Origin: Bacteroidota bacterium
GTDB taxonomy: Bacteria > Bacteroidota > Bacteroidia > AKYH767-A > JABDAW01
Length of the DNA stretch: 7,507 nucleotides
Direction: 5' to 3'
Assembly: GCA_023251595.1 (NCBI GenBank)
Contig: JAHEYM010000183.1
Span: forward strand, 1-7,507
In this document: positions 1-5,916 of the stretch, piece by piece
Position numbering within the stretch: the stretch's first letter is position 1
Layout: each line of letters starts with the position of its first letter
Made by a program: the position numbers and the translations under genes
Notes under the pieces: model-generated
Databases searched by the model: none
The model's input: only the letters and a program-made list of their open reading frames with translations
Told to the model about the DNA's origin: nothing

Positions 1-45
1 TTACAGTCGATAAAGGTATAAAAAACTTTACTTCTCTATTTCTTC

Positions 46-53
46 TACTTTTG
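46..53 (+). promoter_or_regulatory. Candidate Bacteroidota -7 promoter box before panC
   Basis: The bases TACTTTTG match the TAnnTTTG -7 consensus used by the primary sigma factor of Bacteroidota. The box ends 21 bases before the panC ATG, which would give a very short leader. No convincing TTG -33 element is visible at the expected distance upstream, so this rests on one box only. Confidence 0.35.
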
Positions 54-74
54 TTGCCGATAGAAACTTAGAAA

Positions 75-914
75 ATGAGAAGTGTTTTTTCAGGGAAGGA
101 AGCAACCGATTGGGTTGAGTTCAACAAAAAGATGTCGAAAACGATCGGCTTCGTGCCAACAATGGGTGCCCTGCATGAGGGGCATTTGTCGCTGATTAGA
201 CGGTGTAAGACTGAGACGGATCTCACTGTTTGCAGTATTTTTGTCAACCCAACTCAGTTTAATGACGCCTAAGATTTCAAAAAATACCCCAAAACACCCG
301 AAGAAGATCAATATCTCCTTGAAAAAGCCGGCGTTGACCTGCTCTTTATGCCAACAAAGGAAGAGATGTACCCCACTGAACCTGACTTCCGCTATGATTT
401 TGGTTTTTTAGAAAGAACAATGGAAGGCGTCCACCGTCCCGGACATTTCAAAGGTGTTGGAATGATTGTTCAAAAACTCTTCGAAATTGTGAAGCCCGAA
501 ATATCATATTTTGGTGAAAAGGATTTTCAACAATTAACTATAATAAAAGAGTTGGTCAGATTGATGAATTCTAATATTAAAGTGATCGGATGTCCGACAC
601 TGCGCGAACCCTCTGGACTAGCAATGAGTTCCAGAAATAAACTGCTTTCACCGGAGCAAAGAAAAATTGCAGAAATTATTTCACAAACTTTATTTTGGGC
701 ACAATCTGTTTGGCATTCGTTGACTCCGGCAGAAATTACTCATCATGCAATTCAGAAAATAAATTATAATCCTGCGATCCGTTGCGAGTATTTTGAAATT
801 GCAGAAACTGAAACACTTCGACCCGTTACTGAGTGGACTCCGGGTATTTCAGCCCGCGCTTTTATTGCAGCCAAAATTGGGAATGTCAGATTGATTGACA
901 ACATGGAGGTATGA
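75..914 (+). pseudogene. panC: Pantothenate synthetase, interrupted by one in-frame stop codon
   Basis: PanC (pantothenate--beta-alanine ligase) joins pantoate and beta-alanine with ATP in the cytoplasm, the last step of vitamin B5 synthesis on the way to coenzyme A. The frame would encode 279 residues, the family's normal length. A TAA at 270-272 replaces codon 66, and everything beyond stays in the same frame. Motifs lie on both sides of the stop: PTMGALHEGH with the HxGH signature at 34-37, VNPTQF at 57-62, RPGHFKGV at 121-128, FGEKDFQQ at 146-153 and MSSRN at 184-188. An in-frame TAG at 69-71 fixes ATG 75 as the start. The 3' end overlaps the next gene by ATGA (911-914). The codon after FNDA is commonly lysine or another polar residue in this family, so a single base change such as AAA to TAA would explain the stop. 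A real nonsense mutation and a sequencing error cannot be told apart here. The family call is near certain; loss of function is an inference. Confidence 0.9.
270..272 (+). other. Premature in-frame TAA inside panC
   Basis: This TAA separates a 65-residue N-terminal piece from the remaining 213 codons of the same frame. The sequence right after it reads DFKKYPKTPEED, which is the expected PanC continuation, so there is no frameshift. TAA also terminates the lipoprotein, radA and desaturase genes in this window, so it is not a reassigned sense codon. Confidence 0.93.
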
Positions 915-1927
915 AAAAAAAGGGTTATAAAATAATTCAGTTTATTGTTTTGCTTCTCATCGGCGCAGGACTTATGTATCTTGCTTTCGCAGGAAAGGAT
1001 CTCGCGAAAATGATGAATGATATTCTAAATGCAAGATATTCCTGGGTAATTCTCTCCCTCATATTTTCTATGTTTGCATATACCAGCCGGGCAATGCGAT
1101 GGAATATGCTCATCGTGCCGCTCGGATTTAAACCCCGTCTTTTTAATACTTTTTGGGCACTCCTTTTCGGTTATTTTGCAAATCTTGCGATACCGCGTAT
1201 GGGTGAAGTTTCGCGTTGCGGTGCATTAAGCCGTACTGAAAAAATTCCATTTGAAAGATTATTGGGAACTGTGATCGTGGAACGGATCATCGATGTTCTG
1301 ACCCTCGCGATTTTAATTATAGTTGTCGCAATCATGCAACTGGCAAGGCTTCGCGAATTATTAATGCAGGTTTTCAGTCATGGAATGTATCCTGCACATA
1401 ACAGTCTCATCATGGTTTTGCAATCGTATTATTTTATATTATTAATCGTTGCACCTTTTTTCGGACTACTTTTTTTATATCTCTTTCTGAAATCAGGAAA
1501 AAAATCAGGATCAAAATTGGTTATTAAAATATTTAATCTATTGAATGGAATGGGTGAAGGACTCCGTTCCGTTTTAAAAATGAAAAATACCTGGCTTTTT
1601 TTATTGCATACTATATTTATTTGGTTTATGTATTTTGCTGTTGCATATTCATGCTTCTTCTCAATCGATGCAACATCAGGGCTTGGTATAGAAGCCGGAA
1701 TTTTCACGCTTACAGTAGGCGGACTCGGAATGACGGCGCCTGTTCAGGGCGGGTTCGGTGCGTATCATATCCTCGTCTCAAAAGGATTAACACTTTTTGG
1801 AATTTCTGAAAGTGATGGTTTGGTTCTTGCAACAATTATTCATACCTCTCAAACTGTTCTTGTATTATTATTGGGAAGTATTTCAACAATATTTATTTTT
1901 ACTTCAAAAAAAATCATTCCAAAATGA
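911..1927 (+). CDS. Flippase-like / lysylphosphatidylglycerol synthase TM-domain protein (UPF0104)
   Basis: This 338-residue polytopic inner-membrane protein belongs to the LPG_synthase_TM family, also called flippase-like or UPF0104, which contains the membrane half of MprF and the AglD/YbhN-type proteins. Hydrophobic segments lie near residues 8-27, 45-62, 80-94, 120-142, 170-194, 227-250, 260-280 and 304-332, suggesting about eight helices. Family-typical motifs are IPRMGEVSR (94-102), VIVERIIDVL (121-130) and PVQGGFGAYH (277-286). The soluble aminoacyl-transferase domain of true MprF is absent, so a lipid or lipid-linked substrate transport role is more likely than lysyl transfer; the substrate cannot be read from sequence. 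The start overlaps the panC stop and the end overlaps the rfaE2 start, both as ATGA, so the three genes are probably co-transcribed and translationally coupled. A GGAGG at 905-909 sits only one base before the ATG, too close for a normal Shine-Dalgarno site. Confidence 0.87.
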   Translation: MKKKGYKIIQFIVLLLIGAGLMYLAFAGKDLAKMMNDILNARYSWVILSLIFSMFAYTSRAMRWNMLIVPLGFKPRLFNTFWALLFGYFANLAIPRMGEVSRCGALSRTEKIPFERLLGTVIVERIIDVLTLAILIIVVAIMQLARLRELLMQVFSHGMYPAHNSLIMVLQSYYFILLIVAPFFGLLFLYLFLKSGKKSGSKLVIKIFNLLNGMGEGLRSVLKMKNTWLFLLHTIFIWFMYFAVAYSCFFSIDATSGLGIEAGIFTLTVGGLGMTAPVQGGFGAYHILVSKGLTLFGISESDGLVLATIIHTSQTVLVLLLGSISTIFIFTSKKIIPK

Positions 1928-2418
1928 CAATGCCCGATCTGATAAAATCCAGAATAATGGATGAAGCATCACTCCAAAAAAATCTTCATCTCTGGCGTTT
2001 TAAAAATAAAAAAATAGTTTTCACGAACGGTTGTTTCGACTTATTGCATCTCGGTCATGTCGATTATTTATCAAAAGCCGCTGACCTTGGTGATATATTA
2101 ATTATCGGAATTAACAGCGATGAATCTGTCCGACATCTGAAGGGCCCGAACAGACCAATTAATGATCAGGTTTGCCGTTCAACTGTGTTGGCAGCACTTC
2201 ATTTTGTTGAAGCCATCTTTATTTTCAAAGAAGAAACACCTTATGAACTGATTAAAATTATTCAACCCGATGTCTTGGTGAAGGGCGGTGATTACGAACC
2301 CGCGAACATCGTTGGTTATGATATTGTGAAGGCAAAAGGAGGGCAAATAATCACGATCGATCTGGTTCCCAATTATTCCTCGACCCTGATCGAACAAAAA
2401 ATTAAGTCAACCCGTTGA
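1924..2418 (+). CDS. rfaE2: D-glycero-beta-D-manno-heptose 1-phosphate adenylyltransferase
   Basis: RfaE2 transfers AMP from ATP to D-glycero-beta-D-manno-heptose 1-phosphate, the step that makes the ADP-heptose precursor used for lipopolysaccharide inner core or other glycans. The 164-residue product is a stand-alone nucleotidyltransferase matching the C-terminal half of E. coli HldE. The signature TNGCFDLLHLGH spans residues 34-45, with HxGH at 42-45. The conserved INSDESVRHLKGPNRP follows at 63-78, VKGGDY lies at 119-124, and a YSSTLIEQKI segment near the C terminus corresponds to the family's STT/SST nucleotide-binding motif. The heptose kinase domain is not fused and must lie elsewhere, as is common in Bacteroidota. 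ATG 1924 overlaps the upstream stop by ATGA; ATG 1930 and ATG 1957 are alternative starts that would shorten only the variable N terminus. Confidence 0.93.
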   Translation: MTMPDLIKSRIMDEASLQKNLHLWRFKNKKIVFTNGCFDLLHLGHVDYLSKAADLGDILIIGINSDESVRHLKGPNRPINDQVCRSTVLAALHFVEAIFIFKEETPYELIKIIQPDVLVKGGDYEPANIVGYDIVKAKGGQIITIDLVPNYSSTLIEQKIKSTR

Positions 2419-2452
2419 ACGTCGACAATGAATTATTACTCTTTCTTTTTCC

Positions 2453-2460
2453 TACTTTTA
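2453..2460 (+). promoter_or_regulatory. Possible -7 promoter box upstream of the lipoprotein gene
   Basis: TACTTTTA differs from the TAnnTTTG consensus only at its last base. It lies in the 90-bp gap between rfaE2 and the lipoprotein gene, within a pyrimidine-rich tract similar in make-up to that before panC. It would start a transcript about 40 bases ahead of the lipoprotein ATG. No clear -33 TTG is seen, so support is weak. Confidence 0.22.
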
Positions 2461-2508
2461 CGCTGACAATCTTATAGACTCTCTAACCGGATTGTTCCTG
2501 CACCTTGT

Positions 2509-2895
2509 ATGAAAATTTTATTCTCTGCTTTCTTTCTTCTCCTTTTCTGCTCTTGCGGAGACAAACCTTTTTTGCTTTCCAAAAAACACTTAACACAAAG
2601 AATTGAAAAATCATGGGAACTTATTAAAATTGCCAATACCGACATTGATGAAGAGTGGACATTTGGAAATGGCATTGTTACCAGAGTGGACAAGATCACA
2701 AACGACACAATTGATAAAGGGACATATAAACTCTCAACCGGAATTGATAACGCGGTCGTTGAAATAAAAAATTTCAATCTTTCCCGCTTCAATGGAAAAT
2801 GGAATGTATTAAGACTTGATGACGGTTTCCTCGTTATCGCGGTTAATCAGAATGAAAACGGAGCGGTTTACGAGAGAGAATTTTTTGCCAAATAA
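2509..2895 (+). CDS. Small lipocalin-like putative lipoprotein
   Basis: This is a 128-residue hypothetical protein. The N terminus has two lysine-proximal positions, a hydrophobic core at about 3-13 and a cysteine at 16 in the context FCSCGDK, which resembles a relaxed Bacteroidota lipobox, so attachment to a membrane as a lipoprotein is likely. The mature part alternates short polar and aromatic beta-strand segments (SWELIKI, EEWTFGNGIV, KGTYKLS, NAVVEIKNF, KWNVLRL, GFLVIAV). That pattern resembles the small lipocalin-like proteins abundant in Bacteroidota. No catalytic motif is visible and the ligand is unknown. It lies 90 bp after rfaE2 and only 6 bp before radA on the same strand, so radA is probably co-transcribed with it. 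Cysteine 14 could be the modified residue instead of 16. The reading frame is convincing; the fold is a pattern-based guess. Confidence 0.72.
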   Translation: MKILFSAFFLLLFCSCGDKPFLLSKKHLTQRIEKSWELIKIANTDIDEEWTFGNGIVTRVDKITNDTIDKGTYKLSTGIDNAVVEIKNFNLSRFNGKWNVLRLDDGFLVIAVNQNENGAVYEREFFAK

Positions 2896-2901
2896 TTATT
2901 C

Positions 2902-4275
2902 ATGGCTAAAGTAAAAACAACATTTTTTTGTCAAAATTGCGGTGCTCAGTCGGCTCGCTGGATAGGGAAATGCCCTTCGTGCAGCGAGTGGAATACGTAT
3001 GTTGAAGAGGTGATTCAATCTGCCGAAACCAGTGGTGCATGGCGGCAAGGAATGAAAGCAGAAAAAATCGCCGTTCCTCAACTCATTTCCGAAATTCCCG
3101 TTGGCGACGAGGAAAGAATCCGGATTCCTGATAAAGAATTAGAAAGAGTTTTAGGCGGTGGAATCGTTCCCGGATCATTGATATTGTTGGCAGGAGAACC
3201 TGGAATTGGCAAATCAACATTGTTATTGCAAGTCGCTCTCCAGTTAAAAGAAGGCAAGGTTTTATATGTTTCGGGTGAAGAAAGTGGCCAACAAATCCGA
3301 CTGCGTGCCGAACGATTAGGCATGAAAAAAACTTCAACTTTCGTGTTGGCGGAAACTTCAGCCGAAAATATTTTCCGACATATCAGCGAAATGAATCCTG
3401 CTCTGGTTATTATTGATTCAATTCAAACACTGAATACATCCAGGATTGAATCTTCACCCGGAAGTGTTTCTCAAATCAGAGAAAGTGCCGCTCAGTTTCA
3501 GCGTTATGCCAAAGAAAGTGGAGTGCCGGTTATTTTGGTTGGTCACATTACAAAAGATGGTACCGTTGCGGGACCGAAAGTCCTCGAGCACATGGTCGAT
3601 ACCGTTTTGCAATTCGAAGGCGATCGACATCATGTTTATAGAATCCTAAGAGCTTCTAAAAATCGTTTCGGTTCAACCGCGGAACTGGGAATTTACGAGA
3701 TGCAGGGCGCAGGTTTGAGAGAGGTTTCAAATCCGTCGGAAGTGTTGATTTCTGAACACGATGAGTCGCTGAGCGGCACTGCAATCGCGGCGATGATGGA
3801 AGGAGTTCGACCCATGTTGATTGAAACACAGGCATTGGTGAGTTCTGCTGTGTATGGAACACCTCAAAGATCCGCTACCGGCTTCGATCTTCGTCGATTA
3901 AGTATGTTATTGGCTGTCCTCGAAAAACGCTGTGGTTTCCGGTTGGGAGCGAAAGATGTTTTTCTGAATATCGCAGGAGGGATTAAAGTTGAAGATCCCG
4001 CTATCGATCTGGCGGTGGTTTGCGCGATTCTTTCTTCGGGTGAAGATAAACCAGTTCACTCCAAGACCTGTTTTGCGGCAGAAGTCGGGCTTTCTGGTGA
4101 AATTCGTCCCGTATCCCGTGTAGATCAGCGTATTGCAGAAGCGGCGAAACTCGGTTTCAAACAAATTTTCATCTCCAAATACAACATGAAAAGTATCGGA
4201 AAGGAAAGAACTCATGATATCAAAATCGTTCCGGTATTGAAGATTGAAGAAGTGTTCGATGCACTTTTTGTATAA
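2902..4275 (+). CDS. radA: DNA repair protein RadA (Sms)
   Basis: RadA is a RecA-related hexameric ATPase that promotes branch migration in recombination and helps process stalled forks. The 457-residue product has the full family layout. A four-cysteine zinc finger lies at C10, C13, C24 and C27. The ATPase core has Walker A GEPGIGKST at 98-106 and Walker B VIIDS at 169-173. The RadA-specific KNRFG motif is at 253-257. The C-terminal third is the Lon-protease-like domain, recognisable in DVFLNIAGGIKVEDPAIDLA and in the following AAEVGLSGEIRPVSR segment. Length is normal for the family and no key residue is missing. The ATG lies 6 bp after the lipoprotein stop. As I recall, radA near panC and the flippase-like gene is a common neighbourhood in Bacteroidota, so its place looks ancestral rather than acquired. 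Confidence 0.97.
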   Translation: MAKVKTTFFCQNCGAQSARWIGKCPSCSEWNTYVEEVIQSAETSGAWRQGMKAEKIAVPQLISEIPVGDEERIRIPDKELERVLGGGIVPGSLILLAGEPGIGKSTLLLQVALQLKEGKVLYVSGEESGQQIRLRAERLGMKKTSTFVLAETSAENIFRHISEMNPALVIIDSIQTLNTSRIESSPGSVSQIRESAAQFQRYAKESGVPVILVGHITKDGTVAGPKVLEHMVDTVLQFEGDRHHVYRILRASKNRFGSTAELGIYEMQGAGLREVSNPSEVLISEHDESLSGTAIAAMMEGVRPMLIETQALVSSAVYGTPQRSATGFDLRRLSMLLAVLEKRCGFRLGAKDVFLNIAGGIKVEDPAIDLAVVCAILSSGEDKPVHSKTCFAAEVGLSGEIRPVSRVDQRIAEAAKLGFKQIFISKYNMKSIGKERTHDIKIVPVLKIEEVFDALFV

Positions 4276-4284
4276 TGTCGCAGC

Positions 4285-4311
4285 GTAGAGACGTCGCATG
4301 CGACGTCTTAC
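4285..4311 (+). repeat. Palindromic intergenic repeat between radA and the desaturase gene
   Basis: Bases 4289-4308 form a perfect 20-base palindrome centred on GCATGC. Outside it, GTA (4285-4287) pairs with TAC (4309-4311) if G4288 is left as a bulge, giving a stem of about 13 pairs once folded. The left arm GTAGAGACGTCGCA would mirror exactly if the right arm had one more C, so it reads as a decayed copy of a 28-base palindrome. I recall closely similar GTAGAGACGT-type palindromes scattered between genes in Bacteroidota and cyanobacteria. No T run follows, so it is not a standard intrinsic terminator, although the hairpin could protect the radA mRNA 3' end. Confidence 0.75.
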
Positions 4312-4326
4312 ATTCGAAATATTTTG

Positions 4327-4334
4327 TAATTTTG
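4327..4334 (+). promoter_or_regulatory. Candidate -7 promoter box right before the desaturase gene
   Basis: TAATTTTG matches TAnnTTTG exactly and ends 4 bases before the ATG at 4339. A second near match, TATTTTG, sits at 4320-4326. A box this close implies an almost leaderless transcript, which occurs in Bacteroidota, unless the upstream copy is the one used. No clear -33 TTG element is present. Confidence 0.35.
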
Positions 4335-4338
4335 TAGT

Positions 4339-5358
4339 ATGTCAAAACCTCTCGATTTCATATACTCAAACGAAAAGGAGCCGCACCGCGCCCGTACAAA
4401 AAGTATATTAAAAGAACACCCCGAAATCCGCGAATTAATCGGTCGTAATCCCTACACGATTCTGGCCATTTTTCTGGAAGTCGGATTATTGGTTGGAAGC
4501 GCATGGTTTCTCAGAGATCAACCATGGTGGATGACATTTGTCGGTGCATATATATTTGGAGCTTTCGTAAGTCATTCCGCATTTGTATTAATTCACGAAT
4601 GTTCGCATAATTTATTATTTAAAAACCGGACATTAAATTTATTGGCTGGTATTCTTGCGAATATGCCTCAAATTATGCCTTCTTCGGTTTCATTTCAACG
4701 ATATCATATTAAACATCATTCGTTTCAGGGTGTGTATGAATTGGATGCCGATTTGCCAAATAAATGGGAAGCAAAAATTATAGGAAATACTACTTTCGGA
4801 AAAATAATGTGGCTTTTATTTTACCCGTTTTTTCAGGTCTCAAGAGTGATGCGTTTAAAAGAAATTAAACCGGTCGATGGTTGGATAATTTTGAACTGGA
4901 GTGCAAATATTTTATTCTCAGCAGCAATTATATATTTCTTCGGAATTAAATCATTTGTATATTTATGCGCGAGTTTATTTTTCTCAATCGGCTTCCATCC
5001 ACTCGGTGCCCGTTGGATTCAGGAGCATTTTCTCACAGCAGAAAATGATCAGGAGACATTCAGTTATTACGGTCCATTGAATGCCGTTGCATTTAATGTT
5101 GGTTATCATAACGAGCATCATGATTTCCCTTCCATTCCCTGGAATAAATTACCAAAAATCCGTAAAACGGGCGGTGTTTGGTACGATGGTTTAACCTATC
5201 ATAAATCCTGGACTTTATTATGGCTGCGTTTTTTGTTTGATAAAAAATTATCTCTTTACTCTAGAGTAATGCGCACCGACAGAGGTAAAGTTCCTTTAAC
5301 CGATATTTCTACACCTGATACGGATTTGATAAAACAGGAGATGGTGGAAAACGCATAA
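4339..5358 (+). CDS. Sphingolipid delta-4 desaturase-like membrane fatty acid desaturase
   Basis: This 339-residue integral membrane di-iron desaturase most resembles the eukaryotic DES/DEGS1 dihydroceramide delta-4 desaturases. The three histidine clusters that bind iron are HECSH (86-90), HIKHH (123-127) and HNEHH (257-261). The N-terminal segment EPHRARTKSILKEHPEIREL (14-33) matches the short domain preceding the desaturase core of sphingolipid delta-4 desaturases. Further shared blocks are SVSFQRYHIKHH (116-127), GIKSFVYL, SYYGPLNAVAFNVGYHNEHH and the later SLYSRVMR. Hydrophobic segments lie around 41-58, 64-85, 97-113, 154-170 and 186-220. The likely role is to introduce a double bond into a sphingoid base or ceramide, or into another acyl lipid, using oxygen and an electron donor. 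Many Bacteroidota make sphingolipids, so substrate is plausible, but the reaction is inferred from homology. It stands alone after a palindromic repeat and has its own possible promoter. Confidence 0.88.
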   Translation: MSKPLDFIYSNEKEPHRARTKSILKEHPEIRELIGRNPYTILAIFLEVGLLVGSAWFLRDQPWWMTFVGAYIFGAFVSHSAFVLIHECSHNLLFKNRTLNLLAGILANMPQIMPSSVSFQRYHIKHHSFQGVYELDADLPNKWEAKIIGNTTFGKIMWLLFYPFFQVSRVMRLKEIKPVDGWIILNWSANILFSAAIIYFFGIKSFVYLCASLFFSIGFHPLGARWIQEHFLTAENDQETFSYYGPLNAVAFNVGYHNEHHDFPSIPWNKLPKIRKTGGVWYDGLTYHKSWTLLWLRFLFDKKLSLYSRVMRTDRGKVPLTDISTPDTDLIKQEMVENA

Positions 5359-5361
5359 TTT

Positions 5362-5399
5362 CTTTGCGTTCTTTGCGCTAAACCTTTGCGAACTTTGCG
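5362..5399 (+). repeat. Four-copy CTTTGCG interspersed repeat
   Basis: CTTTGCG occurs at 5362-5368, 5371-5377, 5384-5390 and 5393-5399. The spacing is 9, 13 and 9 bases, so the unit is a 16-base pair of copies (CTTTGCGnnCTTTGCG) present twice and separated by CTAAAC. It starts 3 bases after the desaturase stop and lies between two converging genes. Similar CTTTGCG arrays are, from memory, widely scattered in Bacteroidota genomes. It does not form a strong hairpin. Confidence 0.8.
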
Positions 5400-5422
5400 T
5401 TAAAAAAATAAGATTTTAATAT

Positions 5423-5827
5423 TTATGCACTCTGTTGCATCCTGAACTTCATTAACTCAGAAATGAGGGCAGCATTTTCTCTTTTGTACGATACGATCGC
5501 ATTCTGAGTATCTTTCAAATTCCTTTTTATTTCAGCATAAACCTCTTCTTTTCTGACCGTCTTTTTATATTCTAATAGGATTTTGTTTTCTTGTTCAAAC
5601 TCTTCGAGGGTTTTCAGATTTTGCAATTTTTTATTTGCATCCTCTAGTTCCTTAATATACCCTTTCAATTTTCCGATTTCCTGAATCAATTTTGCATTAT
5701 CCCAAATCACATATTTTAGCAGAATAAAATCCGGAATTTTCATTGGCATTTCATTGATAACTCTAGCTTCTACCTTCGGGGTTGGTTTAACGTCAATTTT
5801 TCTTTTAAATTTCTTAAGGAAGTTCAT
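5423..5827 (-). CDS. Hypothetical coiled-coil protein
   Basis: I do not recognise this 134-residue protein. It begins with a basic stretch (MNFLKKFKRKIDVKP), then a short proline-containing linker to about residue 32. The remainder is rich in leucine, isoleucine, lysine and glutamate with heptad-like spacing from about 40 to 130, for example NAKLIQEIGKLKGYIKELED and the following KKLQNLKTLEEFEQENKILL. A long helical coiled coil is therefore likely. There is no signal peptide or membrane segment; the basic N terminus could bind nucleic acid or a membrane surface, but that is a guess. The frame is open for its whole length with consistent composition and no better frame opposite, which supports a real gene. 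It converges with the desaturase gene and lies downstream of the helicase on the same strand, 237 bp away, so an operon with the helicase is possible but not evident. Confidence 0.65.
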   Translation of the reverse strand: MNFLKKFKRKIDVKPTPKVEARVINEMPMKIPDFILLKYVIWDNAKLIQEIGKLKGYIKELEDANKKLQNLKTLEEFEQENKILLEYKKTVRKEEVYAEIKRNLKDTQNAIVSYKRENAALISELMKFRMQQSA

Positions 5828-5837
5828 AGTCTTTTGT

Positions 5838-5861
5838 TTTAAGGGTTAACGATGCCCTAAA
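5838..5861 (-). repeat. Imperfect inverted repeat in the leader of the coiled-coil gene
   Basis: TTTAAGGG at 5838-5845 and CCCTAAA at 5855-5861 are complementary apart from one bulged A, with a 9-base loop. The element lies 10 bases upstream of the coiled-coil gene's ATG on the minus strand. It could be an operator, a leader hairpin or part of the neighbouring repeat sequence; the stem has only three GC pairs. Confidence 0.3.
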
Positions 5862-5916
5862 CGCAAGACATGAGACGCAAATTGTGACACGAATTGCACT
5901 AATTTTCACGAATTTT
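5859..5916. repeat. Interspersed repeat tract: inverted TTTGCG units followed by CACGAATT units
   Basis: Bases 5859-5879 contain AACGCAAG and GACGCAAA, which on the minus strand read as CTTGCGTT and TTTGCGTC, relatives of the CTTTGCG repeat at 5362-5399 in opposite orientation. Bases 5888-5916 hold three direct units of 9-10 bases: CACGAATTG (5888), CACTAATTTT (5897) and CACGAATTTT (5907). I recall the CACGAATT type as a frequent intergenic sequence in Bacteroidota. No open frame of note crosses this stretch. Confidence 0.55.

Noticed and set aside
270..272. TAA read as a sense codon under an altered genetic code
   Set aside because: The lipoprotein, radA, desaturase, coiled-coil and helicase genes all end at TAA where their families end, so TAA works as a stop here.
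348..914. A separate gene starting at ATG 348 for the C-terminal part of panC
   Set aside because: The codons between the TAA and 348 (DFKKYPKTPEED onward) are clear PanC sequence in the same frame, so 348 is an internal methionine. The two open stretches are one interrupted gene.
1429..1707. Minus-strand open frame of 92 codons inside the flippase-like gene
   Set aside because: It is antisense to well-conserved membrane segments, with low-complexity lysine/serine composition typical of a shadow of hydrophobic codons.
911..1927. MprF lysylphosphatidylglycerol synthase
   Set aside because: Only the membrane domain is present; the cytosolic aminoacyl-tRNA-using transferase domain is missing and the protein is far shorter than MprF.
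2472..2792. Minus-strand open frame of 106 codons opposite the lipoprotein gene
   Set aside because: The plus-strand frame has a signal peptide with lipobox-like cysteine and fits between rfaE2 and radA on their strand; the antisense frame has no start context or family features.
3907..4299. Minus-strand open frame of 130 codons
   Set aside because: It lies opposite the strongly conserved C-terminal domain of radA and has no recognisable protein features; it is a shadow frame.
5362..5399. CRISPR-like array
   Set aside because: Units are 7 bases with gaps of 2 and 6 bases, far too short for repeats and spacers, and no cas gene is present.
5405..5417. AAAAT-AAG-ATTTT hairpin as a terminator for the desaturase or coiled-coil gene
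   Set aside because: The stem is five A-T pairs only and would not be stable enough for intrinsic termination.
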